Below are positions 24,929-34,310 of a stretch of DNA of 64,000 bases, piece after piece. How positions within the stretch are numbered: the stretch's first letter is position 1; every line of letters starts with the position of its first letter. The notes beneath the pieces are model-generated. The model made no database searches and was not told the origin of the DNA. It saw only the letters and a list, made by a program, of their open reading frames with translations. This stretch comes from Comamonas sp. SCN 65-56 (GTDB taxonomy: Bacteria > Pseudomonadota > Gammaproteobacteria > Burkholderiales > Burkholderiaceae_C): assembly GCF_001724135.1 (NCBI RefSeq), contig NZ_MEDS01000012.1, forward strand, positions 1-64,000, read 5' to 3'. Both the position numbers and the translations under genes were made by a program.

Positions 24929-26365
24929 TCAAACGAAGCGCTTGATCATTGCCATGATCTGCTCGAACTTCGGCCCATAGGGCGGGTAGAAGACCTCGCC
25001 GACGTTGAAGCGCGACTGGGTGAACACCGGCTTTTCCATGCTCAGGCGCGCAAAGCCGGTTTCTGAATGGTAGGCGCCCCAGCCACTGTGGCCGACGCCG
25101 CCAAACGGCAGGTTCTCATGCGCGAAGTGCATCAGCGTGTCGTTGATGCACACCCCGCCGCTCACCGTGCCCGTGAGGATGCGTTCCTGCGCCTTGGCAT
25201 CCTGGCCGAACCAGTACAGCGCCAGCGGCCGGGGGCGCGCGTTGATGTAGGCGATCGCGTCGGCCGGGCTCTCGCAGGCGAGAACGGGCAGGATGGGGCC
25301 GAAGATTTCCTCCTGCATCAGCGCGCAGTCCTCGGGCACGTTGAACGCCAGCAGCGGCCTGAGCTGGCGCGAGGCGCTGTCGCCCGGATTGCCGGGGCCG
25401 ATGTCGACGATGCGGGCGCCGCGGCTGCGTGCCTCCTCGACGGCCGTTTGCAAGCGGTCGAGCTGCGCCCCATTGATGATGGCTGCGTAGTCCGGGTTGT
25501 CGGCAATGCCGGGAAAGAGCCTCGCCACGGCCTCGCGCATGCCGTGCTCGAAGGCCTCGTGCCGGGCCTTGGGCAGCAGCAGGTAGTCGGGCGCGATGCA
25601 GGTTTGCCCGGCGTTGAGCAGCTTGCCGTGGGCAATTTTCAGCACCGCATCGTTGAGGGTTGCCGAGGCATCGACCACACAGGGCGACTTGCCGCCCAGC
25701 TCCAGCGTCGTCGGCGTGAGGTTGCGCGCGGCCGCTTGCGCTACCAGCCGCCCGGTGTGGGTGGAGCCGGTGAAGACCAGGTGATCGAAGGGCAGGGCGG
25801 CAAAGGCCTGCGCCATCGCCGCACCGCCCAGGTGCACGCTCAGTTCTTCGTCGGAAAAATGGCTGTGGATCAGCTTGGCCAGCAGGGCGGAGGTGGCAGG
25901 CGTGTGCTCGCTGGGCTTGAGCAGCACGCGGTTGCCGGCGGCCAGCGCCGTGGCCACCGGGCCGAGGGCGAGCTGCACCGGGTAGTTCCAGGGCGACATC
26001 ACGCCCACCACGCCCAGCGGCTGGCGCATCACATAGGCCTTGGCGGGTTTGAGGTAGAAGGGCGTGGCCACCGGCCGAGGCTGCATCCACTCGGCCAGAT
26101 GGCTGTCCAGCTGGTGCAGCATGGCACGCAGCACGAACAGGTCGGCGATCTCGGTGAGCGCGGCCGAGCGCATGCCGAAATCCTGCTGCACGGCCTGGCT
26201 CAGCGCCTGGGCGTTGTCCTGCACCAGCGTGCGCAGACGGCGCAGGCGGTCGCGGCGCAGGGCCAGCGGGGTTTCGGGTTGGGAGCGGGTGGCAGCGTGC
26301 TTGAGGTCGAAATCCTCGCGCAGTCGGTCCAGGTGCTGGTCGTGGGTATCGCAGGCAATCGTCAT
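24929..26365 (-). CDS. Coniferyl/long-chain aldehyde dehydrogenase family protein
   Basis: QPLGVVGVMSPWNYPVQLALGPVATALAAGNRVLLKPSE; LELGGKSPCVVD; NAGQTCIAPDYLL; overlaps WS/DGAT stop. Confidence 0.9.
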   Translation of the reverse strand: MTIACDTHDQHLDRLREDFDLKHAATRSQPETPLALRRDRLRRLRTLVQDNAQALSQAVQQDFGMRSAALTEIADLFVLRAMLHQLDSHLAEWMQPRPVATPFYLKPAKAYVMRQPLGVVGVMSPWNYPVQLALGPVATALAAGNRVLLKPSEHTPATSALLAKLIHSHFSDEELSVHLGGAAMAQAFAALPFDHLVFTGSTHTGRLVAQAAARNLTPTTLELGGKSPCVVDASATLNDAVLKIAHGKLLNAGQTCIAPDYLLLPKARHEAFEHGMREAVARLFPGIADNPDYAAIINGAQLDRLQTAVEEARSRGARIVDIGPGNPGDSASRQLRPLLAFNVPEDCALMQEEIFGPILPVLACESPADAIAYINARPRPLALYWFGQDAKAQERILTGTVSGGVCINDTLMHFAHENLPFGGVGHSGWGAYHSETGFARLSMEKPVFTQSRFNVGEVFYPPYGPKFEQIMAMIKRFV

Positions 26366-27867
26366 GGGGTGTCGGTCTGGATGGCCGCGGCCTTTTTGCG
26401 CGGCGCGCGTTGGCGCGTCGCTGTTTTTGCGGCGGGCGCGGTCTTTTTGGCGGGTGTCGCTTTCTTTGGGCGAAAGGCCTGCTCCAGCTCGTTCATGGCT
26501 TCGCCCAGGTAGACGGCGATGCGCTGCATGCTGGGCACCGAGGTGTGGCAGGCGACAAAGCCGAAGTCCATCTGGCCGTTGTAGCTGCAGCAAGTGATGT
26601 TCATCGCCTGTCCGTGGGTGGCGATGGAGGCGGGATAAATCGCCAGCAGTTCGGCCCCGCGGAAATATAGCGGTTTGGCGGACCCGGGCACGTTGGAGAT
26701 GGTCATGTTGAACATCGGGCGGACGCGCCCGCCCAGGCCCAGCAGCATGGTGAGGATGGTGGGCCCCATGAGCAACATGGTGTATTGCGTCATGGCCTGG
26801 CGCGGCAGGCTTTGCACATGGGCCTTGGCCTCGCGCGTGGAGGCCTGGATGGCCTGCAGGCGCAGCCGCGCATCCTCGATGTCGGTGCCCAGGGTGGCGA
26901 CGATGAAGCTGATCGCGTTGCCCGTGCCGTCGTCATCGCTGGGGCGCACGGAAATCGGAATGCCGGCGGTGAGCGGCTTCTCTGGCAGCGCATCGCGCTC
27001 GATCAGAAAGCGGCGCAGTGCTGCGCCGCACAGCGCCAGCACCACGTCGTTGAGCGTGGCACCCGTGGCGTCGCACACCGCCCGCATGCGCGCCAGCGGC
27101 ACCTGCTGCGTGGCAAAGCGGCGCTTTTCGTGCACCCGGCCGTTGAACAGCGATTGCGGCGTGTTGAACGGCACGGCCAGGCCCTCGGACGGGTCGCCGA
27201 TGCGGCGCATCATCTTGCCGAAGGCCGACGCCAGATGAGGCAGTGTCGCGGCACCGAGGTTGAGCGCTTTCATCGCGGACGCCATCACCTGTGCCATCGA
27301 GGGCGCAGGCCGCTCCTTTTTCTCGCGCCGCTCGCCCTGCGCCGCGCTCTGGTCCCAGAACGGCGGCTGTTTGAAGCTGGCCTTCTGGCTGGTTGACATG
27401 GCACGCTGCAGCATCGCCATGCCGCTCACGCCGTCGATCAGCGAATGGTGCATCTTGACGAACAGTCCGAAGCGGTCGTTTTCCAGGCCCTCGATGAGCG
27501 TGCATTCCCAGGGTGCGCGCGTGAGATCGATCGGCGTGCTCTGCAGGCGCCCGACGAGCTCGCCCAGTTCGCGCTCGCCGCCGGGCCAGGGCAGCGCGGC
27601 ATGGCGGATGTGGTATTCGAGGTCGATCTCGTCGGCCTCCACCCAGCAGGCCAGTGGATTGATCGTGAGGGCGGACTTGAGCTTCAGATTCCACGGTGGG
27701 GTAAAGGCCTGATGCGCGCGAAACTCCGCCAGCATGCTGCGCAGATAGTCGCGTGGTGCGTCTGCCGGCAGCTGAAAGATCAGCAGCCCGCCCACATGGT
27801 TGGGCGTGACGCGCGAATCGGTCACCAGCCATGCGAGATCCACCGGGTTGAGGCGCTTGTGTGTCAT
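26362..27867 (-). CDS. Wax ester synthase/diacylglycerol acyltransferase (WS/DGAT) with basic C-terminal tail
   Basis: MTHKRLNPVDLAWLVTDSRVTPNHVGGL...; catalytic HHSLIDG motif (KMHHSLIDGVSG); tail KKATPAKKTAPAAKTATRQRAPRKKAAA. Confidence 0.93.
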   Translation of the reverse strand: MTHKRLNPVDLAWLVTDSRVTPNHVGGLLIFQLPADAPRDYLRSMLAEFRAHQAFTPPWNLKLKSALTINPLACWVEADEIDLEYHIRHAALPWPGGERELGELVGRLQSTPIDLTRAPWECTLIEGLENDRFGLFVKMHHSLIDGVSGMAMLQRAMSTSQKASFKQPPFWDQSAAQGERREKKERPAPSMAQVMASAMKALNLGAATLPHLASAFGKMMRRIGDPSEGLAVPFNTPQSLFNGRVHEKRRFATQQVPLARMRAVCDATGATLNDVVLALCGAALRRFLIERDALPEKPLTAGIPISVRPSDDDGTGNAISFIVATLGTDIEDARLRLQAIQASTREAKAHVQSLPRQAMTQYTMLLMGPTILTMLLGLGGRVRPMFNMTISNVPGSAKPLYFRGAELLAIYPASIATHGQAMNITCCSYNGQMDFGFVACHTSVPSMQRIAVYLGEAMNELEQAFRPKKATPAKKTAPAAKTATRQRAPRKKAAAIQTDTP

Positions 27868-27905
27868 GGTGCTGTGTCTCCGGGGTCATGCCTGCCCAAG
27901 GGGTT

Positions 27906-30155
27906 TCAAACCGCCGTGGCGGCTGGCGTGCGGCGGCCGGCTTTTTTGGCCGGCGCCTTGGCGGCGGGGGAGGCGCCCTTGGACACCGCGTCGGGTGCAG
28001 TCGCTTTGGTGCGCCGCGCTGCAGCCACCTTCTTGGCCGCAGGGCTTGCCAGCGCCTTGCTCTTGGCAGGAGCGGCAGCGCGCTTGCGCGGCGCGGGTGC
28101 CACGGGCGTGGCGGGCGTTGCCCCGCCCCAGGTCTTGAGCGCCTTGCGCGCCAGCTTCACCACCTGGGCGATGTCCTCATCGGTGTACATGCCCTTGACG
28201 CCGGAGATGGCCGAGAGCTTCATGCCGTGCCTGAGACCGAGTTTGTAGATCTCCTTGACCTTTTCCCATTCGGTATCGCGCCCGACGGTAAAGACCTCGA
28301 AGCGCCCCTCCAGCGCCAGCACGATGGTCTCGGCCAGGCAGGCGTAGACCACGTTGGGCGGCAGGCCAATGCTCTTGAGGCCCTTGACCTTGGTCGGCAG
28401 CTCGATTTCTCCCGATTCGATCACCAGCACGTCCGGGCGCTTGGCCACTTCCTCGGGTGGCAGATCGAGCGGGCGCGCCACGTCGGTGATGACGCAGCCG
28501 GGCTTGACCTTGGTGATGTCCAGAATTTTCTTGCCCGCGCCCGAGGTGGAGGTGACGATCATGTCCATGGAGCCGAGCAGCGCGTCGTAGTCGGTGGCGC
28601 AGACCACCTTGGCGTCGGGCGTGTCCTGCAGGATGGAGGCCTTGAGCTGTTCGAGCTTCTTCATGTCGCGCCCGGCGATGACCACCTCGTCAAACGCCAT
28701 TGCCAGCAGGCGCGCACTGACCGAGCCGATCGAGCCCGAGGCGCCGATCACCATGGTCTTGGCCATCACTTTCTTGCTCTTGGGATCAAGCTGCACCAGA
28801 CCCATGCGTTTCATCGCGTCGGCCGCGGCCCAGAGCGCGCCCGAGGCGGAATAGCTGTTGCCGGTGGTGATCGGCAGGCGCGAACGTTTGGCGACGGTGA
28901 CACCGGCGTCTCCCACCACCTTGGTGAACGCGCCCAGGCCCATGATTTGCGCGCCCATTTTTTCCGCCAGACGCGAGGCTGCCAGCAGCCGCCGGTAGGT
29001 GAACTCCGGGCTGCGCGCGAGCATCTCCCTGGGCGTGCCACCGACGGTGATGAGCCAGCCCTCGGCCTCGGCGCCGGTGGGCGAGACGATGTTCTCCATC
29101 TTGCAATAGACCCAGGGCGGCATGTGCGCGGCCATGCTCTCGACCTTGTTCATGATGAACTTGGGCGTGGCCTTGGGGATGGGCAGGCCCTTGCGGATGA
29201 ATTCCTGGCTCAGCGGGTGGATCACGAAAGCAAAGCGGCGGATGTCGCGGAATTTGCCGGTAGGGTGCAGCAGACGGGGCTTGAGGTCGAGCTCATCCAG
29301 GATCTCGATGAAATCGTCGTCGGAGACATCCTCGGGCGATTTGCCGAGCTTGGCCAGAATCATGGCTTCGATCACGTTCACGCCCACCACATGCTCGAAC
29401 AGCTTGGGCGAGACATCGATCACCAGGTTGACCTTGCAGTGCTTGAAGAAGGCAAGGCGATCGTCGTCCACGGCGGAGGTGATGACGGTCTTGCCCTCCA
29501 GATTGGCGGGGCTGCCCGCCGCCTTGATCTCGTGGAAGGTGCCGACGATCACGTGCGACTTGTGCACGGCCGCGGCCAGACGGTTGTTCTTGAAGGCCGT
29601 CAGCGCCGATTCGAGCAGCTCGCCCGGTCTGCCCGAGAGCACCAGATCGCGCCCCTTGGCGTACAGCTCCAGTTGCGTGAGCGAGGTCAGCAGCTTGGGC
29701 GCGCCGGTTTGCGTGAGCGCATCGGCAAACTGCAGATTGGGCGTGTAGTCCGACAGCGCCAGCGCCATGTCGTAATTGCGCATGCCGCTCAGGAACAGCA
29801 CGATGTTGTTGTTGAAATAGTCCCTGAGTTCGTGTTGCACGTGACGCACGGCGCGCACCTGCAGCAGACGGCGCAGCGTGGCGCCGGTGGTGGCGGGCAC
29901 GCGCGTGACGACGTTGAGCAGGCGCCGCGTCTCGGCGTTGATCAGCGTGCTCTGGCCGACATGCCAGTGGTCACCGATCTCGCCCAGGCCCATCGCGTCG
30001 GCGCTCGTCTGGTGGCGGCGCAGCAGCTCCCAGGCCTTGGTGGTGTCGTTGTCCGCGCCCAGGCGCTTGACCTGGAAGCGCTCGCCGAGGAAATCGGTGG
30101 TGAAGCTGAAATCCTGCCTGGACGAACCGAGTGACACGGTGACGATTTTTTTCAT
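27906..30155 (-). CDS. Long-chain acyl-ACP reductase (AAR)-like C-terminal domain fused to an N-terminal domain of unclear family; basic C-terminal tail
   Basis: LGAFTKVVGDAGVTVAKRSRLPITTGNSYSASGALWAAADA..TMVIGASGSIGSVSARLLA and VYACLAETIVLALEGRFEVFTVGRD resemble AAR motifs including the conserved Cys; tail RKRAAAPAKSKALASPAAKK. Confidence 0.72.
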   Translation of the reverse strand: MKKIVTVSLGSSRQDFSFTTDFLGERFQVKRLGADNDTTKAWELLRRHQTSADAMGLGEIGDHWHVGQSTLINAETRRLLNVVTRVPATTGATLRRLLQVRAVRHVQHELRDYFNNNIVLFLSGMRNYDMALALSDYTPNLQFADALTQTGAPKLLTSLTQLELYAKGRDLVLSGRPGELLESALTAFKNNRLAAAVHKSHVIVGTFHEIKAAGSPANLEGKTVITSAVDDDRLAFFKHCKVNLVIDVSPKLFEHVVGVNVIEAMILAKLGKSPEDVSDDDFIEILDELDLKPRLLHPTGKFRDIRRFAFVIHPLSQEFIRKGLPIPKATPKFIMNKVESMAAHMPPWVYCKMENIVSPTGAEAEGWLITVGGTPREMLARSPEFTYRRLLAASRLAEKMGAQIMGLGAFTKVVGDAGVTVAKRSRLPITTGNSYSASGALWAAADAMKRMGLVQLDPKSKKVMAKTMVIGASGSIGSVSARLLAMAFDEVVIAGRDMKKLEQLKASILQDTPDAKVVCATDYDALLGSMDMIVTSTSGAGKKILDITKVKPGCVITDVARPLDLPPEEVAKRPDVLVIESGEIELPTKVKGLKSIGLPPNVVYACLAETIVLALEGRFEVFTVGRDTEWEKVKEIYKLGLRHGMKLSAISGVKGMYTDEDIAQVVKLARKALKTWGGATPATPVAPAPRKRAAAPAKSKALASPAAKKVAAARRTKATAPDAVSKGASPAAKAPAKKAGRRTPAATAV

Positions 30156-30176
30156 GCTTTGTCTCCTGAGGGGTGT

Positions 30177-31559
30177 TTACGATGTTTTTATGGCCTTGGC
30201 GCTTTTGGGGTCTGCGGCTGCAGCTTCCTTTTTTATAGTTCGTTTGCGTGCAGCCTTGGGTGCCGAGGTGGTTGAGGTGGTCTTGGCGGCCCTGGTCGCC
30301 TTGGGCTTGTCGGTGGCGGGTTTTCCGGATTCCGCTGGCAGCAGACTGCGTATCAGCGATTCGCACTGGCTCTGCGTCATGTAGCGCGGCACGGGGTAGC
30401 CGGTGTGGGCTTCCTTGAGCGCGGCGCGCGCAAGCGAGGAGATGTCTTCCTTGCGCAGGGCCTGCAGGTGTTGGGGAATGTTCAGGGTGTGCAGCAGTGC
30501 ATCGACCGCATCCAGGAAGGACTGCGCACGCTCGGTTTTTGAGAGGCCTTGCAGGTCTGCGCCGGTCTTTTCGGCCAGCAGCGCCAGCCGGTCTTCGATG
30601 GCGGGCGCGGAAAACCGCAAGACATGCGGCAGCACGATGGCGTTGGCCAGCCCGTGCGGCGTGTGGTAGCGCCCGCCGAACTGGTGCGCGATGGCATGCA
30701 CATAACCGACGTTGGCGCGCGTGAAGGCCATGCCGGCAAAGGTGGACGCCAGCGCCATCTGTTCGCGCGCCTGCAGGTCTGCGCCCGTGGCGTAGGCCGT
30801 GGGCAGGTTCTTGAAAATCATGCCGACGGCCGCCAATGCCAGGCTGTCGGTCTGCGGGCTGGCCCAGCGGCCGATGAAGGCTTCCACCGCATGGGTCAGG
30901 GCATCGACTCCGGTGGCCGCGGTGACCGCGGGCGGCAGCCCCGCCATCAGCACCGGATCGAGCGCCGCCATGCGCGGCACCATGCGGGTATCGACGATGA
31001 CCAGCTTGGATTGGCGCTCCGGGTCGGCCACCACGGCGGCGACGGTGACCTCCGAGCCGGTGCCCGCCGTGGTGGGCACGGCGTAGATGGGCACGGGGCT
31101 GTGCAAGCCCTTGAAGTAGCCCGCCAGCTGGCGCAGCCGCTTGCCCGGGTTGCTGATCGCAAGCGCTATGGCTTTGGAAGCGTCAATCGAAGAGCCACCG
31201 CCGATCGCGACGATGGCATCGCAGTCGTTTTCCTGGTAACACTGGATGCCGCGCTCGATCAGCGGGATAGGCGCATCGGGTGTGATTTCGTCGAAAACGG
31301 CAAATTGCACACCGGCTTGGGTGAGTTGCCCGGTTAGCCCGTGGTGCAAGCCGAGCTGCACCAGCACCTTGTCGGTGACGATGAGCAGCTTGCGGTGGCC
31401 AAAGCCTGCGATCGCCTGGCCCAGGCGGATGCTCGCATCCGGCCCGACCAGCAGGGTCGGCTGCGGGATGGGCAGCCAGCGGGTGACTTTGCCGGCCCCT
31501 TTCATCAAGGCGCCAAGGCCTGCCTTCTGGGCCGATTCCGGGATGAGGTCAAGCAGCAT
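30177..31559 (-). CDS. Iron-containing (group III) alcohol dehydrogenase with basic C-terminal tail
   Basis: DAIVAIGGGSSIDASKAIAL; PTTAGTGSEVT; VDALTHAVEAFIG; VHAIAHQFGGRYHTPHGLANAIVLPHV; tail ATRAAKTTSTTSAPKAARKRTIKKEAAA. Confidence 0.92.
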   Translation of the reverse strand: MLLDLIPESAQKAGLGALMKGAGKVTRWLPIPQPTLLVGPDASIRLGQAIAGFGHRKLLIVTDKVLVQLGLHHGLTGQLTQAGVQFAVFDEITPDAPIPLIERGIQCYQENDCDAIVAIGGGSSIDASKAIALAISNPGKRLRQLAGYFKGLHSPVPIYAVPTTAGTGSEVTVAAVVADPERQSKLVIVDTRMVPRMAALDPVLMAGLPPAVTAATGVDALTHAVEAFIGRWASPQTDSLALAAVGMIFKNLPTAYATGADLQAREQMALASTFAGMAFTRANVGYVHAIAHQFGGRYHTPHGLANAIVLPHVLRFSAPAIEDRLALLAEKTGADLQGLSKTERAQSFLDAVDALLHTLNIPQHLQALRKEDISSLARAALKEAHTGYPVPRYMTQSQCESLIRSLLPAESGKPATDKPKATRAAKTTSTTSAPKAARKRTIKKEAAAADPKSAKAIKTS

Positions 31560-32289
31560 TTTTGCGGTTTCCGGTGGTTTTGGAGGGGGTTTTGCGCGCC
31601 GTTGCAGCACGCGTGCTGACGCGGGGTGAAGCGGTCTTGCGCTTGGCAGCGGCGGCCGCTGGCTTGGCATCGGCGGGTTCTTCCGCCTTCCCGAGCGGCG
31701 CTTTCGCGGGGCGGCTCTGGCTGAAGTCCACCGCCATGTCAAAGCCCTTGCGGGTGAACTCCAGCACCTCGGCGAATTGCGCGTCGCTGAGCTTGCGCGC
31801 CGCATCGTTGGCGCGGTAGATATTGGCCAGCTCCCGCTCGCGCAAGCCCTGCACCACCAGCAGGCCAATGCCCATGTCTTCCAGCGCGCGCCAGAGTTTG
31901 GGGTTGTACTTGCGCGTGAGCGTCATTACCAGCGACAGCGGGTCGCGCCGACCGAGCACCGCCGCCAGGCGCAGGATGACCTCGAACGGCAGTGCCACCT
32001 TGCCCTGTTCGGCCTGCTCGATCAGGCTGGGGTCCTTCAGGTCGATGGCAGTGCCCAGCTCCGCCAGCGTCATCCCGGCGGACTCGCGCCACTGGCGCAG
32101 TTGCTGCCCGGCCTGGGCGACGGCCGCTTTCTTCTTCGGGTCGCTCAGGCTCGATTGAGTCACGTTCAGGCTCAGGTCCGTGAGCTGGCCCGCGGTCTGC
32201 AAAAAGGTACCGGCCCAGCCCTTGGCCTGATGGATCAGGCCCAGCCAGCGCGGGTCTTGCGCAACGTGCTTCTTGGCGGATGGGGGCAT
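31549..32289 (-). CDS. XRE-type helix-turn-helix protein with basic C-terminal tail
   Basis: LRQWRESAGMTLAELGTAIDLKDPSLIEQAEQGKVALPFEVILRLAAVLG; tail AKRKTASPRVSTRAATARKTPSKTTGNRKNAA. Confidence 0.82.
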   Translation of the reverse strand: MPPSAKKHVAQDPRWLGLIHQAKGWAGTFLQTAGQLTDLSLNVTQSSLSDPKKKAAVAQAGQQLRQWRESAGMTLAELGTAIDLKDPSLIEQAEQGKVALPFEVILRLAAVLGRRDPLSLVMTLTRKYNPKLWRALEDMGIGLLVVQGLRERELANIYRANDAARKLSDAQFAEVLEFTRKGFDMAVDFSQSRPAKAPLGKAEEPADAKPAAAAAKRKTASPRVSTRAATARKTPSKTTGNRKNAA

Positions 32290-32348
32290 GGTGTGTCTCC
32301 TGCAAGCGCGATGGTGTTGTTGTGTCCCGAGCGTGACGATACCCAAAA

Positions 32349-33350
32349 TCAGCGGCACTCGGCCGTTTTTGCGCCGCCGCGGGTTCCGATCCAGGTGAGG
32401 ATGCGCGCAAGCAGCTTCAAATCGCGCGCCATGGCGACATGGCCGACGCCGGCCACCAGCCAGTTGCTGCCTGACGGGAAGGTGGCTGTGGCAGGCGGGA
32501 AAACGATCTGGTCGGTCTGCGCATGCACACTCAGCCGGGGGATCTGCGACAGGCGTTCGCTCTGTTCGGTTTCGCGCTGCTGCAAGGCCTGCAGCCAGGG
32601 GCTGTGCTGGCGCATCTGCTGCCCGTTGGGTGTGTGCGCCAGCCTGGAGAGCCAGGTGCCGCGGTGCGGCGTGCCCAGCGTCACGATGCCGGCGATGCGC
32701 TGCTCTGCATCGGGCGTTGCCGCAGCCCAGACGCGCGCCACCAGACCGCCCATGCTGTGGCAGACCAGCCAGGGTTTGGCGCTGCCCAGCGATGCGGCGC
32801 GCGCGACGGCGTCGTCGACCAGCGGGATGTAGCGGTCGATGGGGCCGAAAACCGGCTCCAGGTTGACGCTGGCGTAGGGCCATCTTCGGTGCGTGAGTTC
32901 GCGCATCCAGCGCCGCCAGATGCCGCGGTTGCAGACATAGCCGTGGATCAGCACCAGCGGGGGTTGTGTGCTGTCGTGCGCGCCGCCCGGCAGGCTGTCG
33001 GGGTAATCGCGCCAGCGAAAGGCCTGCTCGAAGGTGAACACCGACAGGCATGCGCGCGCCTCGCGCAGCGCGGCGTCGTGGAAGCCGGGCCAGGTGACCG
33101 CGGGCGTGGGATCTGCGCAGCGCCGGCTGATCGCTCGCGCCCACAGCATGAGCAGGATCTGGCTGAGCCCGAGCACGGCCAGCAGCAGCAGCGCCGCCGC
33201 TGGCAGCCACAGCCACCAGGGCATCCCGGCCGTGCGCGGCCAAAGCCGCAGCAGCAGTGCGCAAGAAAGCAGCCCGGCCAGCAGCATTCCTATCTCGCGC
33301 CGGGCGAGGGCGGACACTGTGGCTGGGGCGGGCGTCGAAGCGTGCTGCAT
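32349..33350 (-). CDS. Membrane-anchored alpha/beta hydrolase (triacylglycerol lipase-like)
   Basis: Two N-terminal hydrophobic segments; PPLVLIHGYVCNRGIW; CHSMGGLVARV nucleophile elbow; TLGTPHRGTWL. Confidence 0.85.
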   Translation of the reverse strand: MQHASTPAPATVSALARREIGMLLAGLLSCALLLRLWPRTAGMPWWLWLPAAALLLLAVLGLSQILLMLWARAISRRCADPTPAVTWPGFHDAALREARACLSVFTFEQAFRWRDYPDSLPGGAHDSTQPPLVLIHGYVCNRGIWRRWMRELTHRRWPYASVNLEPVFGPIDRYIPLVDDAVARAASLGSAKPWLVCHSMGGLVARVWAAATPDAEQRIAGIVTLGTPHRGTWLSRLAHTPNGQQMRQHSPWLQALQQRETEQSERLSQIPRLSVHAQTDQIVFPPATATFPSGSNWLVAGVGHVAMARDLKLLARILTWIGTRGGAKTAECR

Positions 33351-33400
33351 GGTGGGTGTGTAGCGTAGTCAGTGCCCTGCGGGCTTTCAAGGTCCAACTC

Positions 33401-33416
33401 TAGAGTGGACACTCTA
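33401..33416. promoter_or_regulatory. Palindrome TAGAGTG-GA-CACTCTA (candidate TetR/PhaD-like operator, site 1)
   Basis: 7-bp perfect arms in divergent promoter region; similar to 34231-34246. Confidence 0.65.
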
Positions 33417-33463
33417 CAAGCAGCAGCGCTTGCGTTCCATGATGTCTGCGTTCTCTTCCTTCA

Positions 33464-34216
33464 ATGCCGTCCACCATGTCTTCCATCCCCTCGCACGGCC
33501 ACGCCCAGGCGATCCGGCGCGACCTGCAGGCCATCCAGCGCCTGCGGGCGCAGGCGGCTGACGACGGCCTGCGGGATGCCGTCAACGCGATCAAGCAGTT
33601 TCAGTCCCGCCGTTTTTCGGCAACCTATGCCGATTGCCTGCACGGCGGGCCGATGCGGCCGGCGGCGCAGTTCTTCCTCGACGAGCTCTACGGTCCGCAT
33701 GATTTTTCCCGGCGCGACGCGCAGTTCGATCGCATTGCGGGCAGCATAGAGCGCTTGTTCCCGGACCATGTGGGACAGCTCGCCGAGAACCTCGCGCGGC
33801 TGCATGGCCTGTCGGAAGCGCTGGACTTTACGATGGCGCAGCATTGGCGCGCCTGCCCACCCGCATCCACGTCCGTCGAGCGGTATGTGAGCAGCTGGCG
33901 CCAGACGGGATCGCAGCAACAACGCCACGAGCAATTGCAACTGGTGACCGAACTGGGCGACGCTCTGGCGCGACTCACGCGCATGAAGGCCTTGCGGCTG
34001 GCGCTGCGCATGATGCGTGCGCCCGCCAAGGCTGCGGGTCTGGCAGCGCTGCAGCGCACTTTGGAGGCAGGCTTTGATGCATTTGCCGCCTTGCCCGATC
34101 CGCAGGCCTTCCTGTCACTGGTGCACGAGCGCGAAGCGACAGCGATCGACACGCTGTTTCAGAGCGACCGCGCCGCCGCCTGCGCCTGGTTGCAGTCGCA
34201 GCTGGGCGCAGCCTGA
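33464..34216 (+). CDS. Conserved hypothetical helical protein
   Basis: FFLDELYGPHDFSRRDAQFDRIAGSIERLFP; no recognised catalytic motif; start could be a downstream ATG. Confidence 0.65.
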   Translation: MPSTMSSIPSHGHAQAIRRDLQAIQRLRAQAADDGLRDAVNAIKQFQSRRFSATYADCLHGGPMRPAAQFFLDELYGPHDFSRRDAQFDRIAGSIERLFPDHVGQLAENLARLHGLSEALDFTMAQHWRACPPASTSVERYVSSWRQTGSQQQRHEQLQLVTELGDALARLTRMKALRLALRMMRAPAKAAGLAALQRTLEAGFDAFAALPDPQAFLSLVHEREATAIDTLFQSDRAAACAWLQSQLGAA

Positions 34217-34230
34217 GCCTTTTCATTTTC

Positions 34231-34246
34231 TAGACTGCACGCTCTA
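34231..34246. promoter_or_regulatory. TAGACTG-CA-CGCTCTA (candidate operator, site 2, upstream of phasin)
   Basis: CTAGA[GC]TG[GC]AC[AG]CTCTAC shared with 33400-33417 (15/18 identity). Confidence 0.6.
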
Positions 34247-34310
34247 CCAAAGCACAGCCGTCGTCCCTACAGTTCCGTCATCGCACCACTTTTTCTCACA
34301 GGAGATTTCC

